From: Candidatus Saccharibacteria bacterium UBA2112 | GTDB lineage: Bacteria > Patescibacteriota > Saccharimonadia > Saccharimonadales > Saccharimonadaceae | Direction of reading: 5' to 3' | Length of the DNA: 6,004 nucleotides | NCBI GenBank assembly: GCA_002331045.1 | Contig: DCYK01000047.1 | Location: forward strand, 1-6,004 | Shown here: piece after piece, positions 5,872 through 6,004 of the stretch | Layout of the letters: each line of letters begins with the position of its first letter | Position numbering within the stretch: position 1 is the first letter of the stretch | Made by a program: the position numbers and the translations under genes | Notes under the pieces: generated by a model | Databases searched by the model: none | The model's input: only the letters and a program-made list of their open reading frames with translations | Told to the model about the DNA's origin: nothing

Positions 5872-5894
5872 ATTGTAGTAATTTTTGCTATAAT
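5866..5894 (+). promoter_or_regulatory. Strong promoter for the ftsK-like gene
   Basis: -35 TTGCAA (5866-5871), exactly 17 bases of spacer, and a perfect -10 TATAAT (5889-5894) preceded by TG (5886-5887). It is the best promoter match in the window. Transcription would begin near 5901, 27 bases before the ATG. A second TATAAT (5914-5919) has no -35 but would place a start almost at the ATG. Confidence 0.65.
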
Positions 5895-5927
5895 AATAGA
5901 AAGCGAAACAGTATATAATAAACAGAT

Positions 5928-6004
5928 ATGGCAAAGCGCAGACGAAAAACAAAAAAAAGAGCAAAAGACACCCCAACGCATGTACTACCAGCCGGGTTTT
6001 GGCA
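5928..6004 (+). CDS. ftsK: Probable FtsK/SpoIIIE DNA translocase, N-terminal fragment
   Basis: Only the first 25 complete codons are present; the gene continues past the right edge. The fragment is very basic (MAKRRRKTKKRAKDT) and then reads PTHVLPAGFW. This matches my memory of CPR/Saccharibacteria FtsK-type translocases, which begin with a Lys/Arg-rich cytoplasmic segment followed by LPAGFW just before the first membrane helix. FtsK/SpoIIIE pumps double-stranded DNA at the division septum during chromosome segregation. Context agrees: rnj lies nearby, as rnjB and spoIIIE do in Bacillus subtilis. The start is bracketed by an in-frame TAA at 5919-5921 and served by a strong promoter, but no Shine-Dalgarno is seen. 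A gene start is likely; the product name rests on few residues and on synteny. Confidence 0.55.
   Translation, partial: MAKRRRKTKKRAKDTPTHVLPAGFW

Noticed and set aside
5794..5976. Minus-strand 60-codon frame over the divergent promoter region and ftsK-like start
   Set aside because: It arises from the AT-rich intergenic DNA, covers a strong opposite-strand promoter and gives only a biased Tyr/Phe/Ile-rich translation.

Overview
The window looks like a piece of a small-genome candidate-phyla-radiation (Patescibacteria) chromosome, most likely Candidatus Saccharibacteria (TM7). This is an inference from three things: protein character (a family 4 uracil-DNA glycosylase without its usual cysteine set, an RNase J with long basic tails, a short lysine/arginine-rich FtsK-like start ending in LPAGFW), tight gene packing, and moderate GC with AT-rich promoters. 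TGA works as a stop codon for two genes, so the recoded Gracilibacteria/Absconditabacteria lineages are unlikely. No rRNA, tRNA, CRISPR, insertion sequence or phage gene is visible, and no gene-free stretch exceeds 300 bases.

Layout. (1) Positions 1-411, minus strand: N-terminal 137 codons of a single-pass membrane protein with a low-complexity outer linker, running off the left edge. (2) 412-533: divergent promoter region. (3) 534-1112 and 1140-1997, plus strand: a DNA-repair uracil-DNA glycosylase, apparently leaderless, followed after 27 bases by a small MscS-type mechanosensitive channel, probably one transcript. (4) 1998-2154: a promoter and about 100 bases of leader, then rnj (2155-4308), encoding a 717-residue RNase J with extra N- and C-terminal tails. 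(5) 4305-5788, minus strand: two unrecognised genes transcribed toward rnj, coupled to each other by an ATGA overlap; the second ends in a CTAG shared with the rnj stop. (6) 5789-5927: divergent promoter region with a 7-bp inverted repeat. (7) 5928-6004, plus strand: the first 25 codons of a probable FtsK/SpoIIIE DNA translocase.

How the genes fit together. Most of the window is housekeeping: DNA repair, osmotic protection, RNA decay and chromosome segregation. rnj and an ftsK/spoIIIE gene also lie near each other in other bacteria such as Bacillus subtilis, so the two minus-strand unknown genes look like a lineage-specific module placed in an old neighbourhood. They are the best candidates for something undescribed. 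A second point of interest is promoter architecture: four of the five proposed promoters share a TGC-TAT extended -10 element, and three of those four have a -35 element beginning TTGC.
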